In this document: piece after piece, positions 1 to 11,134 of the stretch
How the letters are laid out: each line of letters starts with the position of its first letter
How positions within the stretch are numbered: the first letter of the stretch is position 1
Origin: Rhodosorus marinus
Taxonomy: Eukaryota; Rhodophyta; Stylonematophyceae; Stylonematales; Stylonemataceae
Direction: 5' to 3'
NCBI GenBank assembly: GCA_029953675.1
Contig: JAMWBK010000007.1
Span: 1,860,001 to 1,924,000 of the forward strand
Length of the DNA: 64,000 bases
The notes under the pieces: generated by a model
What the model saw: only the letters and a program-made list of their open reading frames with translations
Told to the model about the DNA's origin: nothing
Databases searched by the model: none
Program-made: the position numbers and the translations under genes

Positions 1-42
1 TCACAAAGCTTCCCTGTATCTGTGAATCCGTGATCTAAACAG

Positions 43-587
43 GTGCTGAAGAGTGAGGGCTACGAAGAATCAAACCTGCTCGTGCTTTCGAATTTCATCG
101 TCACTTCGATTGCTGTGGCGGCCGCAGTGTGTTCTCACTTCGTTCTCAAGGATTTCAAGACACAACAGCCTCTGATGATATTGTGCATCGCTGTATGGAT
201 GGCTTGTTCCGTAATCCTCACCATGACGGAGAGAATGTACGGAGCAAACTTCTCGGGAGCTACCTACATAGGGTTTTCCGATCCGAAGCGCATCGGACCT
301 GCACTACCATTCAAGTTTATCTGTGCAACAAGTACCCTGCCGAAGTAGGTGGCTGCGAATCCCGTCTTGAAAATATTCGAAAATGCTGAAGGGTGTTGCC
401 CGTTCTTTGCAGGTATTCACAGGATTACACCCTGAAAATGACACCATCAAGAAGCCGCAAGCCGCTGGTGGAGCGGACGTTGCACTACAATGACTATTAT
501 ACGAGTGACGGGCAATTTTTGAAGGAAAAGTTTGAAAGTCAGGTCAAGAAGACCATACGGGAGTTGACCTCTGCGAAAACCAAATAG
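43..587 (+). CDS. SPCS2: Signal peptidase complex subunit 2 (SPC25 type), 3' part
   Basis: Non-catalytic subunit of the ER signal peptidase complex. Two coding exons are visible, 43-344 and 413-587, joined by a 68-bp GT-AG intron; the join keeps frame and gives K-YSQDYTLKMT, matching the conserved KYTLKL region of the family. The first visible exon starts right after an AG acceptor at 41-42, so the 5' end lies left of the window. Two hydrophobic segments follow the start of the visible part, around VLSNFIVTSIAVAAAVCSHF and PLMILCIAVWMACSVILTM; this helical-hairpin topology is typical of SPC2. About 158 residues are present against roughly 190-230 in the family. The C-terminal cytosolic part ends with a Lys-rich tail and a TAG stop. 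Confidence 0.85.
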
Positions 588-716
588 GATATTAAAGCAC
601 TTCTCTGATACCCGTTCCCTCTGCCAGTAACTCGTAAGTCGCATTCGATCAATAAGGTAAATTAATTTTTTATCCCATATCCAAGGGTTGATCTCGTGTC
701 TCAGCAAGGGCAAAGT

Positions 717-2071
717 TTATGCAGGGGGAGGGAAGATGAAGTCTTGTCCATCCGAAAGCCACAAGCTATCATCATGGCACAGCTCATCGAGATTTGAAAT
801 TTCCCCACCAGATCTCGTGAACGCTCTGCAATAGTTCTTTCCCTCCAGTTTTTCCGCTGCCAAGCGGAAGAAATGATCCAGAGTTTGAGGAACGATCATA
901 GCCTTCCCGCCGTGGGCCTCCCCATTCCGGTGAACGGTGACCCTCATTTTTTGACCCATAGCTGCGTTAGTCATTGCAGCACTCAAGGCCGCCTGATCCA
1001 TAGTCATCAGCTGTGGATTAGCCTGCATCTGGAGCTGCAAAGCTTGGACTTGGCTAGGACCTAGTCCACCGATCGGAACAACAATTGGAGCGCCTACTCC
1101 TGGGTTCTGGCCGTTCGCTCCCGTTGCCAGTGCGCTCAGACGATGAATGCCAGATGGGTCATCCGGGTTATTGGGGTCCATATCTGTAGCATCGTGGATG
1201 CTCTTCTTCTTCCGCTGTTCTCTTGGAGTTTTTTGTCTAAGGAAATACTTTTGTGCATGACTTTGACATTGGTTCGCGGTTCTGGTGCCCACAGCCTCGG
1301 CGATCTGCACAAACACGTAGGAGATCATATTGGGAGCTTAGCCTCGCGCTATGCAATTGCAGACCATTCTGTGGAACCTACCCTCTTCCAATTCCCCTTC
1401 GAAAACTGGCGCATGGCTTCCAGGAATCTCTGATGTTCCTCAGGGGTCCAAGACTGCTTAAATCGTTTCTTTGATGGTGGCTCTTGAAGTCTGAGCACAC
1501 CTTGATAATCCGCAATATGTTTGCCATCCTTAGCGGGTTCGCTCATCCTGCGATCGTCTTCAACTTTTGACTTCATATCCTTGTGGAAAGGACAGTTACC
1601 TGCACAATAGCAGTTCCGTGGTTCAGCATCGCGTCGAGGAACGATGAATGCCTATATAAGCAGTCGTATCACGTACCAATTCTCCCACAAAGTGTGTCTC
1701 GCTGGTTGACGAAACCGCACACTTGATAACCCCTGGTGTTATATGCAACATCGTTTACAACGTATCTCCCCACTTTCGCTTCACCTTTTCCGTCCGAAGG
1801 TTCGCTCATTGGACGCTTCCTCTTCGATCTTCTGCCGTCATCCTTTCCGTCGTCCAAGTCACCTGGATACGTCCCATCCTCGACATTATGCATCTCCACG
1901 GCTAACGAAAAGCAAAACAAAACGCGGTGTCAATGCGGCAAACATCACCGCATGTACCTCCGAGCGTTCCAACGCCGAGGATCCTGTAAACTTACCGTCA
2001 ACATCAAGTGGGTCCTGGGTAGCAGCGTCCGCCATAGTTCCATCCGCGTTAACATGGCCAGCAACACTCAT
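717..2071 (-). CDS. SHAQKYF-type MYB-like protein with a Cys/His motif and a KHA/doublecortin-like C-terminal domain
   Basis: Likely nuclear DNA-binding regulator. Proposed coding exons (minus strand) are 1996-2071, 1677-1901, 1382-1599 and 717-1304; all three introns (77-94 bp) are GT-AG and keep frame, giving about 368 residues. The N-terminal half carries the Cys/His motif CGFVNQRDTLCGRIGNCPFH, split by intron 2. A single SANT/MYB repeat follows (WTPEEHQRFLEAMRQF...GNWKRIAEAVGTRT) and ends in the diagnostic SHAQKYF. The last ~75 residues (MRVTVHRNG...DELCHDDSLWLSDGQDF) resemble ubiquitin-like KHA or doublecortin domains, an unusual partner for a MYB repeat. The chosen start, ATG 2071, is uncertain: a pyrimidine-rich AG acceptor just upstream could mean another 5' exon. 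Target genes are unknown. Confidence 0.75.
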
Positions 2072-4628
2072 AATGCCCTTGGAATCCGACTCAACATCTA
2101 CACAAAAGGCAGAAGAACCACAAATCGAAAAAAGAATCTGGCCGGTGAGATTTCCATCCAGAGCCCCTACTCAGTTAGCAAAAATCCATCCACAAGCGAA
2201 AGCAGCTTTAAACCCACTCACCTAATCTTGGTCAAAATTTACTCACTCTCCCGCCTCTCTAACCAAAGGACAGTAGCTTCGAATTGCTCCACTGCCTATA
2301 TTTATATCTCATGGACAGCCAGGGACCAGCCTGCCCAAGACCCTTCGAAACATGTAGTCAGGAACAAACCCTATCTGCACCAAACCATCCCCCCCCAACC
2401 CCCATCGCGTCCCATTACCATATCCCATGTGCTAAGACCAACCCCTCGCAAATTTCATTGAAAATATACCATAGTCAATATTTCTAACGAAAAACAAAAT
2501 TGATATTGGGAAACTTGACTAAACTTAACCCCTTTTTTCGTTCTCGATGACTTTCTCGACCACTTTGTTGACTACCCAAGCCCTGTGTCGATTGACTGAG
2601 CCGGCTCGAGGATTGCCAGTCCAGTCAAATTCAACTTTTGCAGTTTTCGTTTTACCCCTAAATTTATTAATGCATTTACGTAAATATTTCATGTATTAAA
2701 TAGATTTATGAACTTTTTTGGTTCATCGTCAGGGGGGTGGTAGAATTATAATAAACTCGATATTGATTGGAAAGCGCATCAAAAAGGGAGCTGCGAGATT
2801 GAGTAGTATTTTCAAAATTCCCCCGCTCGTTTTGCTTTCGAATTGTCGCTATCCCCTATCATATGGAGTCAGCCGGATACACTATTTCAGCAATTGCGAA
2901 CAAGTTTTCACTGATAGTACTACATGCTCAAATTTGTTACCCCCCCTAGTGAAGAGAACGTTATTTTGATTGAGGAGAACAAAAGGCAGTCATGGCGTGG
3001 ATACGATTGTGACGAACTAATGTACTACAAGTGTCTGTCTCCTCCAATAGTGTTGTTTTTTTCGTTCGCCAATCATTTTGAACCTATTGGATTGGACAGC
3101 ACGGACGAACTTCTTGATAGTTCGACCTCGCAAGGGAAATCAAAATTTCACTGTCGTAGCATAAACGACAGAAGTAGAAAATTATGCCGTTTAAGCGTCT
3201 ATTTCTTGCAGAATAGTAGATGCTGTTTATCTGCTAGTATAGTTCTAGCGGCTCCTAAAAAAAATTAGTTTTTGGAAGGGAGTCTACCTTGTGTACTGTG
3301 AATAGAGACGATAGGATTAGTTGCTGGAGAGAACTAGGGTGAATAAATAAATTGAGAAACAGAACTGTGTACACGAGCAAAGTTTACTCCGTCTAACGGA
3401 GTTTGTTCTAGATCTGAAATCGTCATTATTTACGTGAAAAGAAACCGAAAAAGAGATTCGCTCAATCAAGAAAGGGAATTCAATCAACACACAGCGCCGA
3501 AGATTGAAATCCAAATCCAAGATGTATTGGCTTTTTCAAAATAAATTCGTCAGCGACTGCCTATATCAAGTAATTTATCGCCACGCGTCCTTATAGACTT
3601 GTTTTTCGAAAATCTTCAACCGGAGCTTATAAAATGGTATGATCAGCTATTGGAATCTGATCGGGATAAATACAGGGCTTTGGATAAAAGTATTCTTCGC
3701 CCTCCAATTGTATAAGCAGCTTTGAGCTATAAATTTCGAGGAACCGGAACAACTAAAACAACAAACCAGCCCCCTTCCTAAGCGAGCTCTGTTATGATTG
3801 AATACAGTCAATATTTCCATATTAACGAATATATCAAATTTTTCATCGTCCAGAAAGATTGAATTCTTGTTCGTACATAATGCAGGCATATTGGACTAAC
3901 TGTGATCTTCCGTTCCCGGCAACCCCCTGATCGTACGATCCCATTCACCATTGCAACGGGTTATGAACTTTTGTGAATCTTGTATATAATATGAATAAAA
4001 CTTTAATCATACAAGAATCGTACAATATCCATAGTTGAATGAAGGGGGCTAGATAAGTTGTTGCGCATATGTTTGTGTTGCCTTACCTAACCCCCAATGA
4101 TTACAATATGGGAGTTCGTGGAATATATTTTGAAAACTCAAGTAGTTTTTTGTTTGTTTTAAAAACAAATAGGAAACAGAAGTATCAGAAAGGGGTAGAA
4201 AGAAAACAGGATTGGGAGGGTGTCTGAAGGTGTGGAAGCGCGTGAAGCGGAAGGAGGTTCGTTGTGGGGAATGACCTGGGTACGAACGCATCCATTAGCC
4301 ATAGGTTGGATTGACAAAGACAACCAATAGGTAGGTTGATAGGTGTTTTTTGACCTTCGGTATCGTAGCAAGGAAATGCGGGTAGATCAGATCTTCGCTG
4401 TGTAGGCTTCGTTTGCTAATATTTGGAAAGGTGAGAGTGAAAAGGCAAACTTGTTCCCACGAGGGCGGGGGGGTGGGGGGGGTGGGTGTGGTGGTGGTTA
4501 TGTTTCTCACTACAGAGTGCCAGGATTCGTTAAGAGAACCTAAAAGTTTCCCTTTTTTCTCTCGTAAGAGACATAAGGAAGCCGTGGGCTTGTTGGAGGA
4601 CGGGTAAAGATCCCTGATTGATACCACC
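2072..4628. other. Intergenic, AT-rich, no supported gene
   Basis: Only short unrelated reading frames occur here. The part next to the MYB-like gene has a C-run (2389-2398, G-rich on that gene's sense strand). The part from about 2460 to 4290 is AT-rich. A strong G/GT-rich tract at 4464-4500 lies 130 bp before the next gene. Both flanking genes point away from this stretch, so it probably holds two promoters. Confidence 0.5.
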
Positions 4629-6221
4629 ATGGACGCGATGGATACGAAGGAGGAAGGCGAAGAGCGTGTGACCAAACGCGCAAGGTTGGGTCGTGGAGAT
4701 TGGCCTCCATGGGAGCCGATAGTACCCGAAGACGGCCCTTCGGTTGTTTTCAAGCAGGACGCAAGGTACGATGAGGAGTGGGGTATTGAGCGAAGCGACG
4801 AAGATCCCGAGCCCATAGGCAGCGGAGCTTTTCAGAGGGACTTTAAACCTGAGAGCAAAGGTTTCGGTGGAGATGCTGGCCGTGGCCGTGATCGCAACTT
4901 TGGTGGTGGCAGGAGCCCTCCCAGGGGACGTCGAAGAGATGAACGCGGTGGCAGAGGTGACCGTTATGGCGGAAACGACCGAGGCGACAGAGGAGGCAGA
5001 GGTGACAGATACGGCGGAAGCGACCGAGGCGACCGAGGAGGCAGAGGCGACCCAGGTGGCAGAGACGATCGAGGCGGCAGGGTTGACCCGGTTGTTGGGG
5101 ATCGTGATCCTGTCCGAGCTGGAGGTCGCGTCAACGCGAGAGACCTTGCCCGGGAGTACGGCTCGGAAGGACGAGGCGGGCATAGACGGGACAATCGAGG
5201 AGAGCCTCGAGGACCTCCGAATCGCCGTGAAAGCTTCAGAGGTCGGGAAAACGACGGACCAGGGCCTGCCTATGATGGTGCTGGTAGAGGAAAGCGTGAT
5301 CCTTATGGCCCGAATGGCAGAGATAGGTATGCGCCGGATACGTACCCTGGGGGAAGAGAGACTATCAGAGACGACTACGCTGTAGGCAGAGACCGCGCCG
5401 GTCGTGATCGCGTGGAGGATAGAAAACCTCAAGCTCGAGACGTTTATCGTGACGAGTACGACGATCGTACCCCCGTAGCGAGGGATCCGTACGAGCGCCC
5501 TGACAGCTATGGTGGACGTGATTATGCTGGACGCGAATATGGCGGACGCGAATATGGCGGACGCGACTATGGCGGACGCGACCATGGCGGACGCGACTAT
5601 GGCGGACGCGACTATGGCGGACGCGATTATGCGCCAGCTGAGGAGGACAGAAATCGAGGGCCGGATAGGCGTGATCCGTATGACCGTAGTCGGACGGCCT
5701 CATATGCCGCGGCTCCCTCGAGCGACGCGTATAGAGACGCGAAACCGCAAAGAGATTTGAAATTGCAAAGAGATTTGAAACCGCAAAGAGATTTGAAACC
5801 GCAAAGAGATTTGAAACCGCAAAGAGATTTGAAACCGCAAAGAGATTTGAAACCGCAAAGAGATTTAAAACCGCAAAGAGATGATAGAAGCTACAATCGC
5901 GATGACCGGGTTCCAGCGGGTCGCAACGATAGTGGCTATGATCGCGCAAGATATGATTCAGCTCGACCAGATATGGACACTGCCCGAGGAGGCGAAGTTA
6001 GACGCCCAGAAGCTGGGCGATACCCTCCCGGTGAACGTGATCGCTATGATGACCGTGAAGCGCGTGGAGGGTTTTCCGAAGGAGACCGGCGAGGTTGGAA
6101 GGCAGAGCTTGAACCTGACCGATACAACGACCGCGCAGGACCTCGAGGTGGTAGAGACTATGAACGCCGTGACCTCTACGAGCGAAAACGCGTCAGGTCT
6201 CCACCACCATACTCGCGATGA
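4629..6221 (+). CDS. Arg/Gly/Asp-rich low-complexity protein, function unknown
   Basis: A single uninterrupted ORF of 530 codons starting in a good context (accaccATGG). The first ~80 residues are ordinary and acidic/basic (RARLGRGDWPPWEPIVPEDG). The rest is low complexity: RGGRGD and RYGG blocks, then tandem YGGRD units encoded by a 15-bp DNA repeat (about 5527-5631). About eight (K)PQRDL units encoded by an 18-bp repeat follow (about 5742-5885), and the protein ends in an Arg-rich tail with RSPPPYSR. This composition is typical of disordered RNA-binding or condensate-forming proteins, but no folded domain is visible, so RNA binding is inference. Long open frames on the other strand and in another forward frame across the same stretch are by-products of the repeat codon usage. 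Confidence 0.75.
   Translation: MDAMDTKEEGEERVTKRARLGRGDWPPWEPIVPEDGPSVVFKQDARYDEEWGIERSDEDPEPIGSGAFQRDFKPESKGFGGDAGRGRDRNFGGGRSPPRGRRRDERGGRGDRYGGNDRGDRGGRGDRYGGSDRGDRGGRGDPGGRDDRGGRVDPVVGDRDPVRAGGRVNARDLAREYGSEGRGGHRRDNRGEPRGPPNRRESFRGRENDGPGPAYDGAGRGKRDPYGPNGRDRYAPDTYPGGRETIRDDYAVGRDRAGRDRVEDRKPQARDVYRDEYDDRTPVARDPYERPDSYGGRDYAGREYGGREYGGRDYGGRDHGGRDYGGRDYGGRDYAPAEEDRNRGPDRRDPYDRSRTASYAAAPSSDAYRDAKPQRDLKLQRDLKPQRDLKPQRDLKPQRDLKPQRDLKPQRDLKPQRDDRSYNRDDRVPAGRNDSGYDRARYDSARPDMDTARGGEVRRPEAGRYPPGERDRYDDREARGGFSEGDRRGWKAELEPDRYNDRAGPRGGRDYERRDLYERKRVRSPPPYSR
5527..5631 (+). repeat. 15-bp coding minisatellite (YGGRD units)
   Basis: About seven tandem copies of ggcggacgcgactat and close variants, in frame within the Arg/Gly-rich gene. 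Variation is mostly at the codons for Tyr/His and Asp/Glu. Confidence 0.85.
5742..5885 (+). repeat. 18-bp coding minisatellite (KPQRDL units)
   Basis: Eight near-identical copies of aaaccgcaaagagatttg in frame; the second copy has ttg for ccg, and the last one diverges at its 3' end. The near identity suggests recent expansion. Confidence 0.9.
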
Positions 6222-7275
6222 TCGTCAGAAGCTGTTTTCCGAGTTTGCGAAGATGGGCAGTAGTTATTGATACCGATTCACCCTAAGGGGCCCTTCCCTT
6301 GAGCAAATGAACGCAAGCCTATGCATCCGGGTAAACAAACTGAGCGATTGCAACTTTTGAGAGGACAGGCGAGATGATGAAGAACCTAGCAGCACCGCCT
6401 GTGCATGTTCTTGCTTGACAAAGCAATTCTTGCGGAAGGGAACAGAACTTCAGGTCTCAGCACTGGTAAAACTTGTTGAGTACAATTCATGAAACTTACA
6501 GGAATCTGAATACGAAAGCAAGCGCTTGGCTGCTGCGCGGCAAAAGACATGTATAGAAACCGATCATTTTGGGTCAAGAGTCAGATACGCAAACTTGGAG
6601 CTAGTAACAGGGGACGAACTCGGGGCCACCAAAACCCTCACCACTTCGAGTACTCAATTGAGGCCAAAAAAGGACACCCCAAGGGTTGAGGCTGACCTCG
6701 CATAAAATCACATCGTAGCTAAGGTGGCTATGGGGTTATTCGAAGGGCAGCGAGCATGACAGATGTTCTCTTGCCATAGGCAATACTAGTCTTGAGAGCT
6801 CGCACATCTCGAACAGTGCAGGGCAGTGCTCTTCCGTTGATCACGAAACGAAACAAGGCAGTTTTGCGAGGCGGTGCAATAGTTGCGATTGCACGGATAC
6901 CCTCGGTCTCGTTGGCATACCCTGTACTTAGTAAGGTGGAATACTTCCACAGCGCCTCTTCGAGGCGGAGAAGCCCCAGGCTCGGATCTTGGACAGCGCT
7001 TGGAACCATGGTAGTACCCGGTCTTGATAACAGGCGTGCCTCGTAAAGAGCGCACACGCTCATCGGAGAACTATACTACGGACGACCGACGCTGGTTGAG
7101 ACGCGCCACATCATAGGGCGATGATGTACTACTTATCAACATCTGACTAATTTATTTATATATGCCAGAGCCTTGGAGGCTTAAGAAGAGCTGACAGGGG
7201 TAGGATTTAAAATTATTTATGTACAAGAGCTCGATCTGTGAAGATTCTGACCACTTGAAGCAATAGACATCAAGT
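6222..7275. other. Intergenic; one doubtful 111-codon ORF
   Basis: This separates the 3' ends of two convergent genes. A minus-strand frame of 111 codons with an ATG (7063 down to 6728) is the largest candidate, but comparable open frames overlap it in two other frames and I recognise nothing in it. Confidence 0.4.
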
Positions 7276-8082
7276 TCAGGCTGGGTGCTTTTTGTATTTG
7301 ATATGTGCGAGGGTTGGGTGTCTTCCAGAGCTTTTTGCAGTCGACTCGCGTTGCCTCTCCCGGAGCTTGTCGAGCAATTCAGCGAAATTTTCCTTTGCGG
7401 TTTCCAACTCAGCTTCGTACTTCTCCAAAACCGAAGTCTCCAGGAGGCCTTCTCGCTTGCGGCAGGGCACTCCTAAATCTTCTTTGATCCAGAATATAAA
7501 ATCGTTATCGAACACGAATCCAGGCAGCGCAATGCATTCCGCCCCATCAAATCTGGGGGATGCGTACTCAAAATAAACGCTCGGTACAATACATCCACAT
7601 GAGAATAGCGCGATACCAAATCCAGGAAATACGCTCTTCGCCAGCGCTCGATGCACGTGCCCAATCCATTTCTGATTCATTGCCTCGAACACGTCGTCAT
7701 AAACGAATGCGACATAGTCTACGTCCTTAGCGGTCTCGGCCCACTCCGCCGGAGTGAACATCGATAGTAGCCCTTCAGATTTGTTCACGTCGTACGCGTA
7801 TATAGAAGTATTATGAAATACTGAAACTCGTCTTTCCAACTCCGCCAACTGCTCGATCGTTAGCTCGACGCCAGTATTCCGAATTCCCGTGAAGAAAACT
7901 CCAGTTACAACTAGCACCACAATGATCAACAGCAGCCGATTGTCCCATCCTCTGATCCGTTCAAACACAGGCGCACGCCCCTGAAATCTCGACCCACGCC
8001 TTGACTCACGCAGTGCTCTTGACTGTCGATCCTCATCATCAAAGTCCTGCCAATTCTCATTGAGTTTTGACCGGCTCACCAT
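7276..8082 (-). CDS. Orphan single-pass (type II) membrane protein
   Basis: An intron-free ORF of 268 residues. A charged ~48-residue cytoplasm-like N-terminus (many Asp/Glu/Arg) is followed by one clear membrane segment at about residues 50-67 (LLLIIVVLVVTGVFFTGI). A ~130-residue globular region follows, containing DVDYVAFVYDD and FSCGCIVPS, and then a coiled-coil-like, Lys/Glu/Arg-rich C-terminus. The N-terminal signal-anchor layout predicts the large domain in the lumen or outside. I do not recognise the family. The ATG at 8082 is the only sensible start; minus-strand sequence upstream turns AT-rich quickly. Confidence 0.7.
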   Translation of the reverse strand: MVSRSKLNENWQDFDDEDRQSRALRESRRGSRFQGRAPVFERIRGWDNRLLLIIVVLVVTGVFFTGIRNTGVELTIEQLAELERRVSVFHNTSIYAYDVNKSEGLLSMFTPAEWAETAKDVDYVAFVYDDVFEAMNQKWIGHVHRALAKSVFPGFGIALFSCGCIVPSVYFEYASPRFDGAECIALPGFVFDNDFIFWIKEDLGVPCRKREGLLETSVLEKYEAELETAKENFAELLDKLRERQRESTAKSSGRHPTLAHIKYKKHPA

Positions 8083-11000
8083 AGCTTCGTCGGCTGCTTC
8101 CCACAGGTCGTAAACTGTGCAATCACCTCATCGCGTGACCAAATACACAACAAATACAGGTCAAAGATTCACAGGTTCATTTCACTAAGCCTCTGAATCA
8201 CCTCTTGAGACCTCTCAACCAGTCTCGAATCTCGAATCCCTTCCCATTCTTCCAGTGATGATCGCTCGTCACCCGTTCCAAACGGAAGGATCAACGTTCA
8301 ATATCTCTTCCAGAACAGCAGAGCCAAATGACAAAAATAGCATTTGGAATCCAATGTTTTTACTAAAGGGAATTATACAACTCTTAAATACCATTTTAAG
8401 AAAACGTCTTAACATATTTATCATCTTAGGAGTTGTTTATTCATATTATTATATTTCTAGTCTTGGCGAATATATTGTATATTAGAAATAAGTAGATGTA
8501 TTTCGGGCGATTTGGTTTTTGGAATAAATTAGATCGGAAGTAGCGGTTTGGGTTTGGACTTGCTGCCGTAGCCGTGGCTTAGCGAGTTTTGCTTAGGAAG
8601 GCGTGGGCTTTTTCAGGCGACGGAGCGCGATCGAGCTCTTTGCTTAGGGAAAAGAATAGAAAATGAACTCGTGGATGGTCATTGAAGTCGTGCGGCTCTG
8701 GAAAGGTGAGTGAGGGATTCCCCCGCCCTAGATTGGGATCTTCAGATATGCATCATCAGCTAGGGTCCTGAGGGTTTAGGAGCTACGGGAAACCCTCGTC
8801 TTTAGGAGTTATGTCCTTTGCTTACCTGCCAAGTACATGAGATCGACTGAAGTATAACGGTCGCAGGTGACGTGCACAAACTGCGTGACTGATCTTCCTG
8901 ATCCCGCGGTAATCTACTAGACCGTGCGAATGAGCTCTGGGAAAATCTTCACGCACGATGCTGGTGAATCTCCAAGAGACTAATGGAAAAACCCTGCGAG
9001 CACAGTCACATCTCTACGGTAAAACAAGTCGCGACACGGTCGAGTTTCTCCCGGACGTCGACAACGTCTGCTGTGCTGGTCAGCGCTCATCCGCAGTGCC
9101 CTCAATACTTAAGCCTAAGAAAGCCTCTGGTATTACGGTGTACTTGTTCGGCAATACAGTCACATATCATCGTCATCGCGTTGCTCAGGTGTTAAGGTGT
9201 ACCCAGGCAATTAAAGTTAGGATCGGAAGGGTCCCCCCCCATACTATTAGAAGCAAAATCTCTGCAAATGGCGATCCGCAGAACATGACAAAATTTGGAT
9301 AGTGCACCCATAAAGTGCGACTAGATTTATGAACTAATCAAAAACTCTCAAAATAATTGTGGGATTTGTCTAAAGTTAGGATACATAGAAATAAAGCTAT
9401 TCTAAATATAGATCCTACGAGGGTGTTGAAGGTGAAAGGGGTGATCGGACAATTCAATTCTTCAAAACATTTGTGAATAATTATAGGTTTTGATTCATTC
9501 TCAAGTTTACATGTCGAAGGAGCAAAGGGTGATCGGACAATTCAATTCTTCAAAACATTTGTGAATAATTATAGGTTTTGATTCATTTTCAAGTTTACAC
9601 AGGGGGTAACATCAGGTTTAGAAATCTGAGGACGCGAGAAGTCCTAAGATGAGGAATATTTTATTTCTGAAAAATACGTTTTGTAGGTGGATATTCTAGA
9701 AGAAGATCTGTCTGTACCAGAATTGGGTAGACTGGTACCCAAAAGATGGACTGCTGGGAATAAAAAAAAAGCTCAGCTTCTAAGGGATGAAGAATTTTCC
9801 TTTTAGTTTATCCCCTCGGGAAATCCTCCTCGGTTTTTTCCCAACTTGTGATTTTGCTATGATTCGGAAAGGTTTATGGAATCTGAAATGGTGGATGGGG
9901 GGTTGACTTGTATTGTAAGATGTTAGTGATACGCGAAACCATCACTAAGACAAAGCAAGGCCAAAATCCCGAGGAGAGGGGAGAAAGGGGGGGGGGGGAA
10001 GGGAGGAGAGGAGGAAATCCGAACGACAGAAATGCATATTATGTAAACAATAATAGCGTCATATATAACAGAATTGAGTCACAAAAATAAACTATATTTA
10101 TATTGTAATTATAAAATTTATTAAACGATCCGATGTCAACTATTTATGACAATATTATTAATTATACAAGTCGTGTTAGTTAATTAGTTTTGTTCTATCC
10201 TATTTTCTCTGCATGTGCCTTAGTAGGCGAGATGGGCAGTTCGATGTCTAGATTTTCGCGTCTAGAAGTATTTAATATTGACTTTCAACGGGTGGATTCA
10301 TATTCATTCCTTTGTCCCTAGACCCTTTTTTAAACTCACAACGATGAGTTTTAAGGTTTGCAAGGATTTGGTTAGGGGGTTATATTTTTTATTGTTTTGG
10401 AAGCGAGGGAAAGGGATTGAGGAAACGGAGGGGGGGAGTGGGGAAGCAGAGGGGGAAGGGGGTGGGGGAAGGAGCTGTTAAAGAGTACGAAGAGGAAAAG
10501 GGGAGGAGAAGATTTTGCTTCTTGTGACGGGGTTGAGATTTCTAATCAATGCTAGATTTTGGGGTGGGCAGGTGAGCTTGACTTTGTTTTCTTCTTTTTG
10601 TTTGTTCGTGCTTCAGTTTTGTTGGTAGGGGATAAGTTTGTTAGCGGGAGGGTTGCGTGGGAGGGTGTGGGAGGAGGAGGAAGGGAGGTGGGATGGTGGG
10701 AGATGAGCTTGGGGTGTGTGAGCAGCCAAAGTTGGATGTTCTCTGAGTAGTTTTGGGTTGTTTGGTTTCTAGTCTTTAATCGAGTGATACCGCATTTCTA
10801 GGGTGTTTTTGGTTCGGGGGCTTTTGGTGGGTGATTTGCGAGGGTAAAGCGCCTTGAGTTCCACGGGATGGGATTGTTGGGAAGCTCTGAAGGAGAGGAG
10901 GAACATAGCAGGTTCTTGGGGAGACGGGAAGAATAGGGCAGAACCTGGGAGTCGAGGTTTGTCTTTTCTTTGGATGCATGGTTGGTTGGTTGCAGCTGAG

Positions 11001-11134
11001 TTTTGCTGGTAGGGGGGAAGGCATAGTGTTAGGTGGGATTTTTGTTTTGGGATTTTAGTGGAGGATCTTCAGGGGGGTGGCGGGGTTGCGAAGGGAGTTG
11101 CAAAGGGGTCGCATGAGGTTTTCACCCCTTTTGC
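8083..11134. other. Long intergenic stretch with a G-rich tract
   Basis: About 3 kb without a gene I can support. An isolated short ATG frame at about 8663 ends in a good donor-like site (aaggtgagtg), but no partner exon is convincing. A 71-bp direct duplication occurs at 9441-9599. From about 9985 the plus strand becomes G-rich with mononucleotide G runs, and from 10370 to 11100 it is G/T-rich, ending just before the CNOT2 start. Confidence 0.45.
9441..9599 (+). repeat. Direct duplication, 71-bp copies, 88-bp period
   Basis: Copies at 9441-9511 and 9529-9599 both begin gtgatcggacaattcaattc and end aagtttaca, with a single C/T difference near the end. Noncoding in all frames. Confidence 0.9.

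Noticed and set aside
4530-5949. Long antisense and alternate-frame ORFs (up to 351 codons) opposite the Arg/Gly-rich gene
   Set aside because: They are low-complexity mirrors of the 15-bp and 18-bp coding repeats, with no start context or domain.
6728-7063. Minus-strand ORF of 111 codons with ATG
   Set aside because: Overlapped by similar-length frames in two other phases, no recognisable motif and no supporting splice signals.
8663-9302. Possible two-exon gene starting with a short ATG frame and a gtgagt donor
   Set aside because: No downstream exon with coding character could be matched in phase.
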